Below are positions 25,028 to 33,391 of a DNA stretch of 64,000 nt, piece after piece. Every line of letters begins with the position of its first letter. The first letter of the stretch is position 1. The position numbers and the translations under genes were made by a program. The notes under the pieces are model-generated. The model saw only the letters and a program-made list of their open reading frames with translations, had not been told where the DNA came from and searched no databases. This stretch comes from Ideonella_A sakaiensis_A (lineage in GTDB: Bacteria; Pseudomonadota; Gammaproteobacteria; Burkholderiales; Burkholderiaceae_C): the NCBI RefSeq assembly GCF_048320135.1, contig NZ_CP182947.1, positions 1 through 64,000 of the forward strand, in the 5' to 3' direction.

Positions 25028-25963
25028 TCACTTCCGTGCCCGCGCCTTGGCCGGCGCCGCGACCGGCTCCTCGGCCTTTGGCGCCCTGCGCGCGCCTTTG
25101 CGCTGCTCTTTCGCGGCATCGGCGCTGGCGGCAGCCGTTTTTCCGGCGGCCTTCTTCGCGGCGGGCGGCTTGCTGGCGCCTCCACCCTTGCCACCCAGGC
25201 TCGCGCGCAGCGCATCCATCAGATCGATCACCTGGCCACCGCTCGTTGGCGCCTCGTGCGGAGCCGATGCGACGACCTCCTTGCCGGCGATCTTTTCGTC
25301 GATCGCCGCGAGCACGCGGGCCTTTTCCTCGTCCTTGAACTGGGTCGGGTCGAATTCGTCCTGCGTGATCTGCTCGATCAGCTGCAGTGCAAGTTTCAGC
25401 TCGGCATCAGACACGTCGACCCGCTCGATGTCGAGGTCCTTCAGCGAGCGCACTTCCTCGGCATAGAGCAGCTGCTGCAGCACGAGGCCGTCTTCGACGG
25501 CGCGCACCTGGACGACGTATTGCTTGGTTTTCCAGCTCCAGCGCGCCAGCGCGCAGCGGTCGCTCTTGCGCATCGCTTCCATCAGCAGCGCATAGGGCTT
25601 GCCGCCGCGCTTGTCGGGTGCGAGCAGATAGGCCTTGTCGTAGTAGATCGGGTCGACCGTCTGCAGCGGCACGAAGGCGACGATCTCGATCACGTGGCTG
25701 GCCGCCTCGTCGAGCGCCTTCAGCTCCTGCGGCGTGAACAGCACGAAATGGTCTTTTTCGAACTCGTAGCCCTTGACCATGTCTCCGCGCTCGACGACCT
25801 TGCCGGTTTTCTCTGACACATATTGCTGCTTCAGCCGCGAGCCGTCCTTGGCCAGCATGTTGAAACGTATCGTCGACGCCGATTCGGTCGCCGAATACAG
25901 TTTGACCGGGATATTGACGAGCCCGAAGCTGAGCGTCAGTGAGGCGATTGAACGTGCGGCCAT
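25028..25963 (-). CDS. ku: Ku protein of bacterial non-homologous end joining
   Basis: 311 residues. The Ku core (residues 1 to about 250) opens with MAARSIASLTLSFGLVNIPVKLYSA and has the KGYEFEKDHFVLFTPQELKAL and YYDKAYLLAPDK segments of bacterial Ku. The last 60 residues are a Lys/Ala-rich basic tail, typical of the DNA- and LigD-interacting extension. Ku homodimers ring broken DNA ends and recruit LigD. The ligD gene is immediately upstream on the same strand, separated by about 220 bases that contain a REP pair, so the two form the usual two-component NHEJ pair. Confidence 0.95.
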   Translation of the reverse strand: MAARSIASLTLSFGLVNIPVKLYSATESASTIRFNMLAKDGSRLKQQYVSEKTGKVVERGDMVKGYEFEKDHFVLFTPQELKALDEAASHVIEIVAFVPLQTVDPIYYDKAYLLAPDKRGGKPYALLMEAMRKSDRCALARWSWKTKQYVVQVRAVEDGLVLQQLLYAEEVRSLKDLDIERVDVSDAELKLALQLIEQITQDEFDPTQFKDEEKARVLAAIDEKIAGKEVVASAPHEAPTSGGQVIDLMDALRASLGGKGGGASKPPAAKKAAGKTAAASADAAKEQRKGARRAPKAEEPVAAPAKARARK

Positions 25964-26086
25964 GGCATGCCCTTCATGAAGCGTGCGGATTTATCCCGCA
26001 GCATAAGCCGCAAGTGGCGCATCGGCCAGCGGGGTTTGGCGCCGTTGCAACGTAGGAGGGTGGCGAAGGGACCGAGGCCGGGAATT

Positions 26087-26155
26087 GTAGGAGGGGCTTC
26101 AGCCCCGATTTCTTTCCGGAGCAGCAGCCCGAATCGGGGCTGAAGCCCCTCCCAC
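26087..26155. repeat. REP-like inverted pair, type A
   Basis: Two type A units, 26087-26110 and 26132-26155, facing each other across 21 bases, between ligD (stop at 26185) and ku (start at 25963). It could form a hairpin in a ligD-ku message. Confidence 0.88.
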
Positions 26156-26184
26156 AAATGACCCATCCCCTCCAGAATTGATAC

Positions 26185-28818
26185 TCATCCGCCCAGCCGC
26201 TTCACCGCCTTCGCGAGGCCTTGCCGCGATTTCCAGTATCCGGCCCATGGGTCGTTTTTCTCGAACGACAGGTATTCGCGGGTATTGGCGATCGTCCATT
26301 GATCGCCGCTCTTGATCTCGTCGAGCTGCTCCCAGGCCACCGGCATCGAGACGCCGAGGCCCGGCCGGGCGCGGGCTGAAAACGCCGCGACGGTGGTTGC
26401 GCCCTGGCTGTTGCGCAGGTAGTCGATATAGATCTTGCCGACCCGGTTTTTCGGGCCGCTTTTGGCGACGAAGCGGTCCGGGATCACTTTCGCGATGTGC
26501 TGCACGACATCGCGCGAAAAGCCCTTGACGGTTTCCCAGTCGAGTTTGGCCGCAATCGGCACGACGATGTGCAGGCCCTTGCCGCCGCTGGTTTTCAGCC
26601 AGGCTTTCAGGCCGAGGTCGTCGAGAAACGAGTGCAGCAGCCGCGCCGCCTCCTGCACCTTTTTCCAGCCGACGCCTTCGCCGGGGTCGAGGTCGAAGAC
26701 GATGCGGTCGGGCGTCTCGAAGCGGCGCGCCAGCGCATTCCAGGTATGGATCTCGATCACGTTCATCTGCGCCGCGCCGACCAGTGCGGTGGCGCTCGGG
26801 ATCGAGATCAGCGGCTCGTGCTCGGGGTCGATCGCCGGGTCGAGCTGCTTCAGCCCGGTGATCTTCAGCGACTCGGCGTGTTTCTGGAAAAACAGCTCGC
26901 CGCCGATGCCGTTCGGACCGCGCACCAGCGAACATGGCCGCCCCTTCAGGTGCGGCAGCATCCAGTCGGCGACGCTGTCGTAGTAGCGGACCAGGTCGAG
27001 TTTGGTCAGGCCGCTTTTTTCGTCGATGACGCGGTCGGGGTTGGTGATCTTCATCTGTGGGGAAGCTTTGGATTGGTTTTTTGTGGGAGGGGCTTCAGCC
27101 CCGATTTTTTGGCTGCCACCAGCCCGAATCGGGGCTGAAGCCCCTCCCACAGAATTCTCCTCTCGCACCACCTGCTTCGCCGGCTTGTCGTCGCGCAGGC
27201 CGAGGAAGCTGGCGTGGCGGACCTGGCCGTCGCTGGTCCATTCGGCGAATTCGACTTCGGCGATGAGTTTCGGTTCGACCCAGCGCGGCGGCGCGGGCGA
27301 GCGTTTTGAGAATCGGCCGGAGCCGACCGCTGCCGCGCCGTCGGCGAACGGCGGTTTGTCCCGCTCGATCTTGACCAGGCGCTTTTTCAGGTCGGCGGCG
27401 AGTTGGCCGTTCCATCCGGTGCCGACGCTGCCGACCGAGACCAAGCGCTTGGCGTCGAATACGCCGAGCAGCAGGCTGCCGATTTCTGCGGCGCCGCGCT
27501 GGCCGCCGCGGTCGGTGAAGCCGGCGACGACGAACTCCTGCCGCAGCCTGGTCTTCAGCTTCAGCCACGCGTTGCTGCGCGCAGAGCGGTAGGGCGCGTC
27601 GCAGCGTTTGGCGATCAGCCCTTCGAGACCGAGCCGGCTTGCCGAGGCGAACAGGTCTGCCGGGCTGCCTTCGAGCTCGGCACTGAGGCGCAGCGCGCCG
27701 CCATCGGCATTCGCCGGCAATGCCTGCTGCAACCGGTGCTGCAGCAGCCGTCGGCGGTCGACCTGCGGCAGCTTGCGCAGATCGCGGCCGTCGAGAAACG
27801 GCAGGTCGAACAGGAAATAGACGATCGCGTCGCTGGCCTTCCTGCCGTCGAATGCGAGCTGCAGCGCGCCGAAGTCGGGCAGGCCATCGTCGTTGAGCAC
27901 GACGATTTCGCCGTCGAGCCAGGCGTTCTTGATCTTCTGCGCCGCCAGCTCACGCGCCAGCCGCGGCATCTTGGTCGTCCAGTCGTGGCCGTTGCGGGTC
28001 AGCAGTTTCGGCTTGCCTTTTTCGTCGATGCGGGTCAGCAGGCGGTAGCCGTCGAACTTGATCTCGTAGAGCCAGGCGTTGGCTTCGGATGGCAGCGAGG
28101 TGGAGGGGGTGGCGAGTTGGGGCGCGAGGGTGGCGGGCAGGGAAGTTTTGGGGGCGGAGGCGAGGAGGGTGGATGGGGAGCGTTGCGTGGCGGGTGAGGA
28201 ATCGCGGCTGAAGCCGCTCCCACGAACGCTTTTCCACGGCTGCGGAGGGCCGGGCGGTGGCTTGCTGACGACGCTGTCGGGCAGCGCGGTGATCACGTCG
28301 TAGTCGGCGTGCGGGCGCTCGAATTCGTCGTGTTTCTTGAACAGGATCCATGGCGGCTGTTTCTCGTGGCCTTTGGCGATGCGCACCAGTTCCCACAGGC
28401 CGGCGAGCTTGTGGCCGTGCAGCGTGAATAGCAGCTTGCCGTCGGCCAGGCCCTTGTGCGGGTCGCCCTCGGGCACCCAGCTGCCGCGGTCCCAGACGAT
28501 CACCGTGCCGGCGCCGTACTGGCCCTTCGGAATCGTGCCCTCGAAGCTGTTGTACGAGATCGGGTGGTCTTCGGTCTGCACCGCGAGCCGCTTGTCCTTC
28601 GGATCGAAGCTCGGCCCTTTCGGCACCGCCCACGACAACATCACGCCGTCGAGCTCGAGCCGGAAGTCGTAGTGCAGCCGGCTGGCCGCATGTTTCTGCA
28701 CGACGAAGGCCAGCTCCTTGCCCTTCTTCTTCGGCCGGGCCGCCGCGGGCTCGTCCTGCGGCTCCGGCGTCTTGCCGAAATCGCGTTTGCTGCGGTAGCG
28801 GTCGAGCTTGTCGGATGC
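26185..28818 (-). CDS. ligD: DNA ligase D (NHEJ) with REP-derived linkers
   Basis: 877 residues from ATG 28818; an upstream in-frame start at 28944 adds sequence unlike LigD. Domain order is phosphoesterase (about 1-180, HYDFRLELDGVMLSWAVPKG), ATP-dependent ligase (about 245-550, catalytic Lys255 in EIKFDGYR) and primase/polymerase (about 590-877, DLDPGEGVGW with metal-binding Asp pair). This PE-LIG-POL order matches Pseudomonas LigD. Two linkers are REP translations: residues about 199-207 (RGSGFSRDSS, unit 28200-28223) and about 557-579 (GGASAPIRA ... GAEAPPT, units 27083-27150). Works with Ku to fill and seal double-strand breaks. Confidence 0.94.
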   Translation of the reverse strand, partial: ASDKLDRYRSKRDFGKTPEPQDEPAAARPKKKGKELAFVVQKHAASRLHYDFRLELDGVMLSWAVPKGPSFDPKDKRLAVQTEDHPISYNSFEGTIPKGQYGAGTVIVWDRGSWVPEGDPHKGLADGKLLFTLHGHKLAGLWELVRIAKGHEKQPPWILFKKHDEFERPHADYDVITALPDSVVSKPPPGPPQPWKSVRGSGFSRDSSPATQRSPSTLLASAPKTSLPATLAPQLATPSTSLPSEANAWLYEIKFDGYRLLTRIDEKGKPKLLTRNGHDWTTKMPRLARELAAQKIKNAWLDGEIVVLNDDGLPDFGALQLAFDGRKASDAIVYFLFDLPFLDGRDLRKLPQVDRRRLLQHRLQQALPANADGGALRLSAELEGSPADLFASASRLGLEGLIAKRCDAPYRSARSNAWLKLKTRLRQEFVVAGFTDRGGQRGAAEIGSLLLGVFDAKRLVSVGSVGTGWNGQLAADLKKRLVKIERDKPPFADGAAAVGSGRFSKRSPAPPRWVEPKLIAEVEFAEWTSDGQVRHASFLGLRDDKPAKQVVREENSVGGASAPIRAGGSQKIGAEAPPTKNQSKASPQMKITNPDRVIDEKSGLTKLDLVRYYDSVADWMLPHLKGRPCSLVRGPNGIGGELFFQKHAESLKITGLKQLDPAIDPEHEPLISIPSATALVGAAQMNVIEIHTWNALARRFETPDRIVFDLDPGEGVGWKKVQEAARLLHSFLDDLGLKAWLKTSGGKGLHIVVPIAAKLDWETVKGFSRDVVQHIAKVIPDRFVAKSGPKNRVGKIYIDYLRNSQGATTVAAFSARARPGLGVSMPVAWEQLDEIKSGDQWTIANTREYLSFEKNDPWAGYWKSRQGLAKAVKRLGG
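27083..27150. repeat. REP-like inverted pair, type A, inside ligD
   Basis: Two type A units, 27083-27106 and 27127-27150, inside ligD at the ligase-polymerase linker, read in frame without a stop. Confidence 0.9.
28200..28223. repeat. REP-like element, type B, inside ligD
   Basis: One type B unit inside ligD at the phosphoesterase-ligase linker. It is followed by a Pro/Ser/Thr-rich stretch before the ligase domain. Confidence 0.88.
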
Positions 28819-28972
28819 CATGGGCGCAGGGTCGATCTGAGATGGCGCCCATTCTGTCCGACGGCGGGTGCATCCAGCCAGCCTATTGCTGCGTAGCAAA
28901 CACCAGCCCGCGTCGATTTGTGATCGGGCAAGCCATTTCTCCACCGACCGACCGAATCAAGGACACACCACC

Positions 28973-29515
28973 ATGACATCGCCGAAACATACTGCTTCGA
29001 CCCTCGCCGCCGCCGCGCTGACCGCACTCGCCGTCTGGGCGCCGGCCGCCGCGCACGCCGGCCACCTGAACCCGGTGCTGGAGGCCAACTTGACCGGCAT
29101 CGAGGAGGTCAGCGCCGACAAGAAGGGCATGGTCGGCGATCCGAACGCGCGCGGCCGGGCGATGGTATTCGGCATCGACGGTGCGCAAAATGCCAATACG
29201 CTGTGCTACACGATCATCGTCGACAAGGATCTGGCCGAGTTGAACCAGGCGCCGGGCAACGGCCGCGCCGCCCACATCCACGAAGGCGCCCGCGGCAGCA
29301 ACGGCCCTGTGGTGGCCGCACTGGCGTGGCCGCAGAACGGCCAGGCCGGCGATTGCATCAGCGAGGCGACCGAAGGCAAGTTCCCGACCAAGGAAGCCGG
29401 CATCGCGCAGCGCATCCTGAAGAACCCGCAGAACTTCTACATCAACGTGCACAACAGCGCGTTCCCGGCCGGCGCGATCCGCGGGCAATTGGGCGAGACG
29501 CCGCACGTGCATTGA
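28973..29515 (+). CDS. Exported CHRD-domain protein
   Basis: 180 residues from ATG 28973, with AAGGA upstream at 28959-28963. A signal peptide (LAAAALTALAVWAPAAAHA) is followed by a CHRD domain: LTGIEEVSADKKGMVGD, RGRAMVFGIDG, AAHIHEGARGSNGPVV with the conserved His pair, and the final FYINVHNSAFPAGAIRGQL, which is the family signature. CHRD domains occur in chordin and many secreted bacterial proteins; the ligand is unknown, and His-rich surfaces suggest metal binding. It is divergent from ligD and convergent with the YheT-like hydrolase. Confidence 0.88.
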   Translation: MTSPKHTASTLAAAALTALAVWAPAAAHAGHLNPVLEANLTGIEEVSADKKGMVGDPNARGRAMVFGIDGAQNANTLCYTIIVDKDLAELNQAPGNGRAAHIHEGARGSNGPVVAALAWPQNGQAGDCISEATEGKFPTKEAGIAQRILKNPQNFYINVHNSAFPAGAIRGQLGETPHVH

Positions 29516-29566
29516 GCCAGTTCGCCAGGCTGCGGCGGGTGCAGGTTTTTTTAGGGGCGGCTCTGG

Positions 29567-30565
29567 TCAGCGGTCAAGAAACTCGAGCACCCTGCGTGCC
29601 AGCCATTGCCTGCAGCCGGGAAACCCGCCGTGGCCACCTTGCTGCGGGAAGTCGAATTCGACGGCGCTGGACACCGATGTCGTCGGCAATGCCCATTCCG
29701 GCAGAAACGGATCGTTTCGCGCATTGATCAGCAACGTGGGCACGGTGATCCGTGCGAGCAGCGGCAGCGCCGACGACCGGGTCCAGTAGTCGATGTGATC
29801 GGCGAAACCGTGCAGCGGTGCCGTCAATGCGGCGTCGAACGCCGGCAGGGTCGAGGCTGACCGGATGCTGCTGGCGTCGATTCCGCGCACCGCATGAAAG
29901 TCTGGGAAGCGCTCCAGCTTCGCCAGCGCCTTGCGGCGCAGCGGCGTGAAATAGAGGAAGTGCCAGCCATAAAGGCGATTGAAGCCGCGCCCGATCTCGC
30001 CGCCGAATGCGTTCAGGTCGACCGGGGCGGAGATGGCAACGGCCCGCGCCACCACCTGCGATGCGGCTGCGCCCTGTTCGCCCAGCCATTTGAGCAGGGC
30101 ATTGCCGCCGAGCGACACGCCGGCCGCGCAAACCGTCTGGTATTGCCGCGAAAACCGTTCCAGGATCCAGCCGATCTCCGCGCTGTCGCCGGCGTGGTAG
30201 GCACGCGGCAACTGGTTTGGCCGGCCCGAGCAGCCTCTGAAATGTGGCACCGCGCAGCGCCAGCCGCCAGCGCGCAGCGCGTGGCGGAAGATGATGCGCA
30301 CATAGTGGCTGGCGCTGCTGCCTTCCAGGCCGTGGAACAGCACCAGCACCCTGCGCGCATCGTTCGGCCCCGCGGTATCGACATCGATGAAGTCACCGTC
30401 CGGTGTTTCCCATGTCTCGCGCTCGAATTGCAGGTCGGCCGCGCTACCGGCAAGCCAACGGGCGACGATCGTCTGCAGATGCGGGCCTGGCAACCACCAT
30501 GGCGCGCGATAGCAGGCGTCGACGCCGGTGGCGGCAATGTCGTGCGGCGCGAGCAGAGCGGTCAT
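29567..30565 (-). CDS. YheT-like alpha/beta hydrolase
   Basis: 332 residues. YRAPWWLPGPHLQTI is the diagnostic N-terminus of the YheT/UPF0017 group; LFHGLEGSSASHYVR gives the oxyanion region, GVSLGGNALLK the nucleophile Ser151, NARNDPFLP the acid and GGHGGF the His. Cytoplasmic esterase-like enzyme of unknown substrate. It starts 3 bases after the stop of the upstream DyP-type peroxidase gene on the same strand, so it probably belongs to the P450-peroxidase transcript. Confidence 0.88.
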   Translation of the reverse strand: MTALLAPHDIAATGVDACYRAPWWLPGPHLQTIVARWLAGSAADLQFERETWETPDGDFIDVDTAGPNDARRVLVLFHGLEGSSASHYVRIIFRHALRAGGWRCAVPHFRGCSGRPNQLPRAYHAGDSAEIGWILERFSRQYQTVCAAGVSLGGNALLKWLGEQGAAASQVVARAVAISAPVDLNAFGGEIGRGFNRLYGWHFLYFTPLRRKALAKLERFPDFHAVRGIDASSIRSASTLPAFDAALTAPLHGFADHIDYWTRSSALPLLARITVPTLLINARNDPFLPEWALPTTSVSSAVEFDFPQQGGHGGFPGCRQWLARRVLEFLDR

Positions 30566-30568
30566 CGG

Positions 30569-33391
30569 TCAGCGGCCGGCCAGCACATCGATGCAGCGCT
30601 TGCCCGGCATGAAGAAATAGCCGCCGCCGAGCACCTTGACGAACTGTGCCAGCGGTGCAAAACGCTGCGGCCCGCTCGCCGTCGGCACGGTCATGCTGTC
30701 GTCGGGGCCGCGGTAACCGAGGATCGGGTCGACTTCATCCTCGAGGCCATGAAAATTGCGGCCGAGCAGCCACGTCTGATTGAGGAATTCGAACTGGCGT
30801 TCGATATCGGCATTGATGCACATGAACAGCAAGCCGGGGTTCTTGCCCGCTTTCGGGCGATAGCGGCGTCCGACTCGCAGGATGCGGTGCCGGTTGCTGA
30901 TGGCCAATTCGATCGCGGAGCCAGGCTGCAGGCTGTCGCGTGGGTTGGCGCGCCGGACGTGGGCGCCGAAGGGGCAACGCAAGCCGCCAGGATCCTCGCG
31001 TCCGAACAGATAGTCATTGTCCGGCGCCCGCGGCTTGCCCCGGGCAGGCGGGTGCGGGTGACGAACCAGCGAACTGCCGTCCTTCCAGCGGCCGACCATC
31101 CGGGAGGCAACCCAGTGCTCGAGTTCGCCAGCATCAACGAAGCCGGGGTGGCGCGCATCTTCGGGTCTTTGGTCGATGGTCCGTGCGATGGCACTGACGG
31201 CATCATTGAACGCATTGATGTCCTGTTCGAATTGGCGGATCACCAGGAATGTGCCGTTGCGGCCGATGTCGTAGCCCATGCTGGTTGGCGACGGGTTCAG
31301 GTTGCCGAGGTTGTCGCGATAGCCCATCACCAGTTCGCCCGGCTCGACGACATGGAGCTCATTGCCAGGTTTCGACCAGCCCGGCCCGCCGCGCATGACC
31401 GGCTGCGAGATGCCATCGCGAAATCCGAACGGTTCACGCAGGATCACCTCCTTGGTCAGCGGGTCCGGCAGCGGCAACGGCCGCATCGGCACATCGGTGG
31501 CCGCGGGTTGCTGGAACTGCTGCAGACGACGTTTTTCGCGATTGATCAGCAGCTTCAGTTCAGCGGCTTTGCTCGCATAAATCAGCATTACCGCATTGAC
31601 ATTGACTTCGGGGGCCTGATTTCCCCAGAGCCAGTCCAGGGGCAGTCTGTCGCCGAGCAGGCGCGCGCGGTACGGGGTGGCCATGCCGTCCTGGAACGCC
31701 GTCGGGAAGGTTGCCAGCGCGGCGTCATCGAGGCCGAGGTGGCGCAGGCCCGTGCTCGTGAAGCCGATCGTGATCGCCGATGGCTCGCGCTGCGCATGGG
31801 CACCAAAGGAAAGCGCCGGGCGCAGATCGTCCAGCCATTTGCGAGCCGAAGCGTGATGACGCAGGCTGACCAGCATGCAGTGCGAGTAGCGGAATGCGGG
31901 CAGGCCACCGAAGACGAGCGGGCAAAGCTCGGCCTTTTCGACTTCTTCCGGGGCGTGGTAGCCGAAATGCGACAGCCATCTCGCGGCCTGGATCTCGTCG
32001 GCCGCACTGGCAAACCCATGGCGGATCGCCGCATTGATGCGGATCCGGCTGTTCGTCAGATGCGGATAGGCGCAGAACCAGAACCGCGTCGGCACCTGCT
32101 GGCGCCGCGCCCAGCGCTTGAAACGGGCTCCGTCTGCAGCACCACCTTCGATCAGGTTCTCGGTTTTCGGGAAATCGCGGGTGTTGCTCCAGATGCTGGT
32201 CAAGCCCTCGCGCAGCCGGGCGATGAAATCCTCCAGGTAGCTGTCCCAGGTGCCGTCGAAGTTTGACAGGAAGATCAGGCGGTCGGTTCCGGGCAGGCAG
32301 ATCCAGCGCGCGAAATGGATGGTTCCGATGCGGTCCAGAAAACCCGGTTGCGAGCGGCGGCGGACCAGTTCGGCAATCGCCCACAAGGCCAAACGCAAGG
32401 CGACCTTGCGCGCCCATCCCTTCTTCACGAACGACTGCGCAGCAAGATGGTTCTGGACAAAACCTTCCTGGTTTTCGCGCGACATGATTTCCTGGACCAT
32501 CGCCCGGTCGGGCTCACGGTCGATCGGCACGTCGTTTTTTTCGCTGCGTTGCAGCATCTTCCGGCCGATCAACACGACGATGCCGATGAACACCAGCTCG
32601 ATCATGAATATCAGGACAGCCGCCGGCAGCGCCAGCAGCAGCTTGATGAGGATTGGAAGGTCCCATGTCCACCCGGGTGGTCCCAGCGCCCAGGCGGCAG
32701 CGAGCAACAAGGCAATTCCGAGCGGCAACCAGAGCAGGTCGCGCACCGCGGCAGGAATCAGGTCCGAATACGAAAAACTGCGCTTCGCGTCGTCGAGCAG
32801 TGGTATCGGCTCGCATACGAAGGCCCACTTCCAGTTGACGTCGGCAAAGATCTGCGCCCGTGCGAAGCGCAACATCTTCAGCGCGGATCCGCGCGGGCAG
32901 TCCGGCCTCTCCAGCAGATTGCGCAGCGTCACGGAGAGGGACCACTCGGCGGTGATCCGCCGCACCGTCATCCCCGGCGTGCCGGTGAACATCATGCCGG
33001 CGGCGCCGGTCAGCAGTGGCTTGAACTCCAGACAGTGCTGTTGCATGCAGGCCAGCAAGGGGCCACTCGTCCAGCTGCCAGTCCTGCGGACAAGCTCGGC
33101 CAAAGGGCCGTGATCGCCGCCCATGGTCTCGACCATGTCTGCCAGCACATCGGCCGGATGGCCATCGGCATTGGCCTCGATCAGCAGACGGGCTGCCAAG
33201 CCTTCCTCGGCCGGCAGCGTGAACATGCTCATGAAGTGCACCGTCTGCCGCAGCCAGACCAGTGGCAGGCGGGACGGATCGGCATTCTTGACTGCTTCCA
33301 GATGACCTTGAAAACCATCGAGCCAGTCGTCGACCGCCGGCACGTTGCCGGTTTCGACCTTGATGACAACGGTTATGAAGGCGTGTGTCAT
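30569..33391 (-). CDS. Large membrane-anchored DyP-type peroxidase
   Basis: 940 residues from ATG 33391, chosen because GGAGGCGAA precedes it and its ATGA overlaps the upstream P450 stop; the frame is open further but reads through the P450 gene. Two hydrophobic segments (about 218-238 and 246-276) split an unfamiliar N-terminal region (1-210) from a long C-terminal part. A ferredoxin-like DyP domain occupies about 500-935, with the distal GFRDG motif at 656-660 and the proximal heme ligand His811 in CPFGAHVRRANPRD. Ordinary DyP enzymes have 300-450 residues, so this is more than twice as long. It probably oxidises a lipid or other hydrophobic substrate at the membrane; that is inference. Confidence 0.83.
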   Translation of the reverse strand: MTHAFITVVIKVETGNVPAVDDWLDGFQGHLEAVKNADPSRLPLVWLRQTVHFMSMFTLPAEEGLAARLLIEANADGHPADVLADMVETMGGDHGPLAELVRRTGSWTSGPLLACMQQHCLEFKPLLTGAAGMMFTGTPGMTVRRITAEWSLSVTLRNLLERPDCPRGSALKMLRFARAQIFADVNWKWAFVCEPIPLLDDAKRSFSYSDLIPAAVRDLLWLPLGIALLLAAAWALGPPGWTWDLPILIKLLLALPAAVLIFMIELVFIGIVVLIGRKMLQRSEKNDVPIDREPDRAMVQEIMSRENQEGFVQNHLAAQSFVKKGWARKVALRLALWAIAELVRRRSQPGFLDRIGTIHFARWICLPGTDRLIFLSNFDGTWDSYLEDFIARLREGLTSIWSNTRDFPKTENLIEGGAADGARFKRWARRQQVPTRFWFCAYPHLTNSRIRINAAIRHGFASAADEIQAARWLSHFGYHAPEEVEKAELCPLVFGGLPAFRYSHCMLVSLRHHASARKWLDDLRPALSFGAHAQREPSAITIGFTSTGLRHLGLDDAALATFPTAFQDGMATPYRARLLGDRLPLDWLWGNQAPEVNVNAVMLIYASKAAELKLLINREKRRLQQFQQPAATDVPMRPLPLPDPLTKEVILREPFGFRDGISQPVMRGGPGWSKPGNELHVVEPGELVMGYRDNLGNLNPSPTSMGYDIGRNGTFLVIRQFEQDINAFNDAVSAIARTIDQRPEDARHPGFVDAGELEHWVASRMVGRWKDGSSLVRHPHPPARGKPRAPDNDYLFGREDPGGLRCPFGAHVRRANPRDSLQPGSAIELAISNRHRILRVGRRYRPKAGKNPGLLFMCINADIERQFEFLNQTWLLGRNFHGLEDEVDPILGYRGPDDSMTVPTASGPQRFAPLAQFVKVLGGGYFFMPGKRCIDVLAGR

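Noticed and set aside
24886..25338. Plus-strand open frames rich in GLKPLP and GSGFSRD
   Set aside because: They are translations of REP units and the complementary strand of ku; codon bias supports the minus strand.
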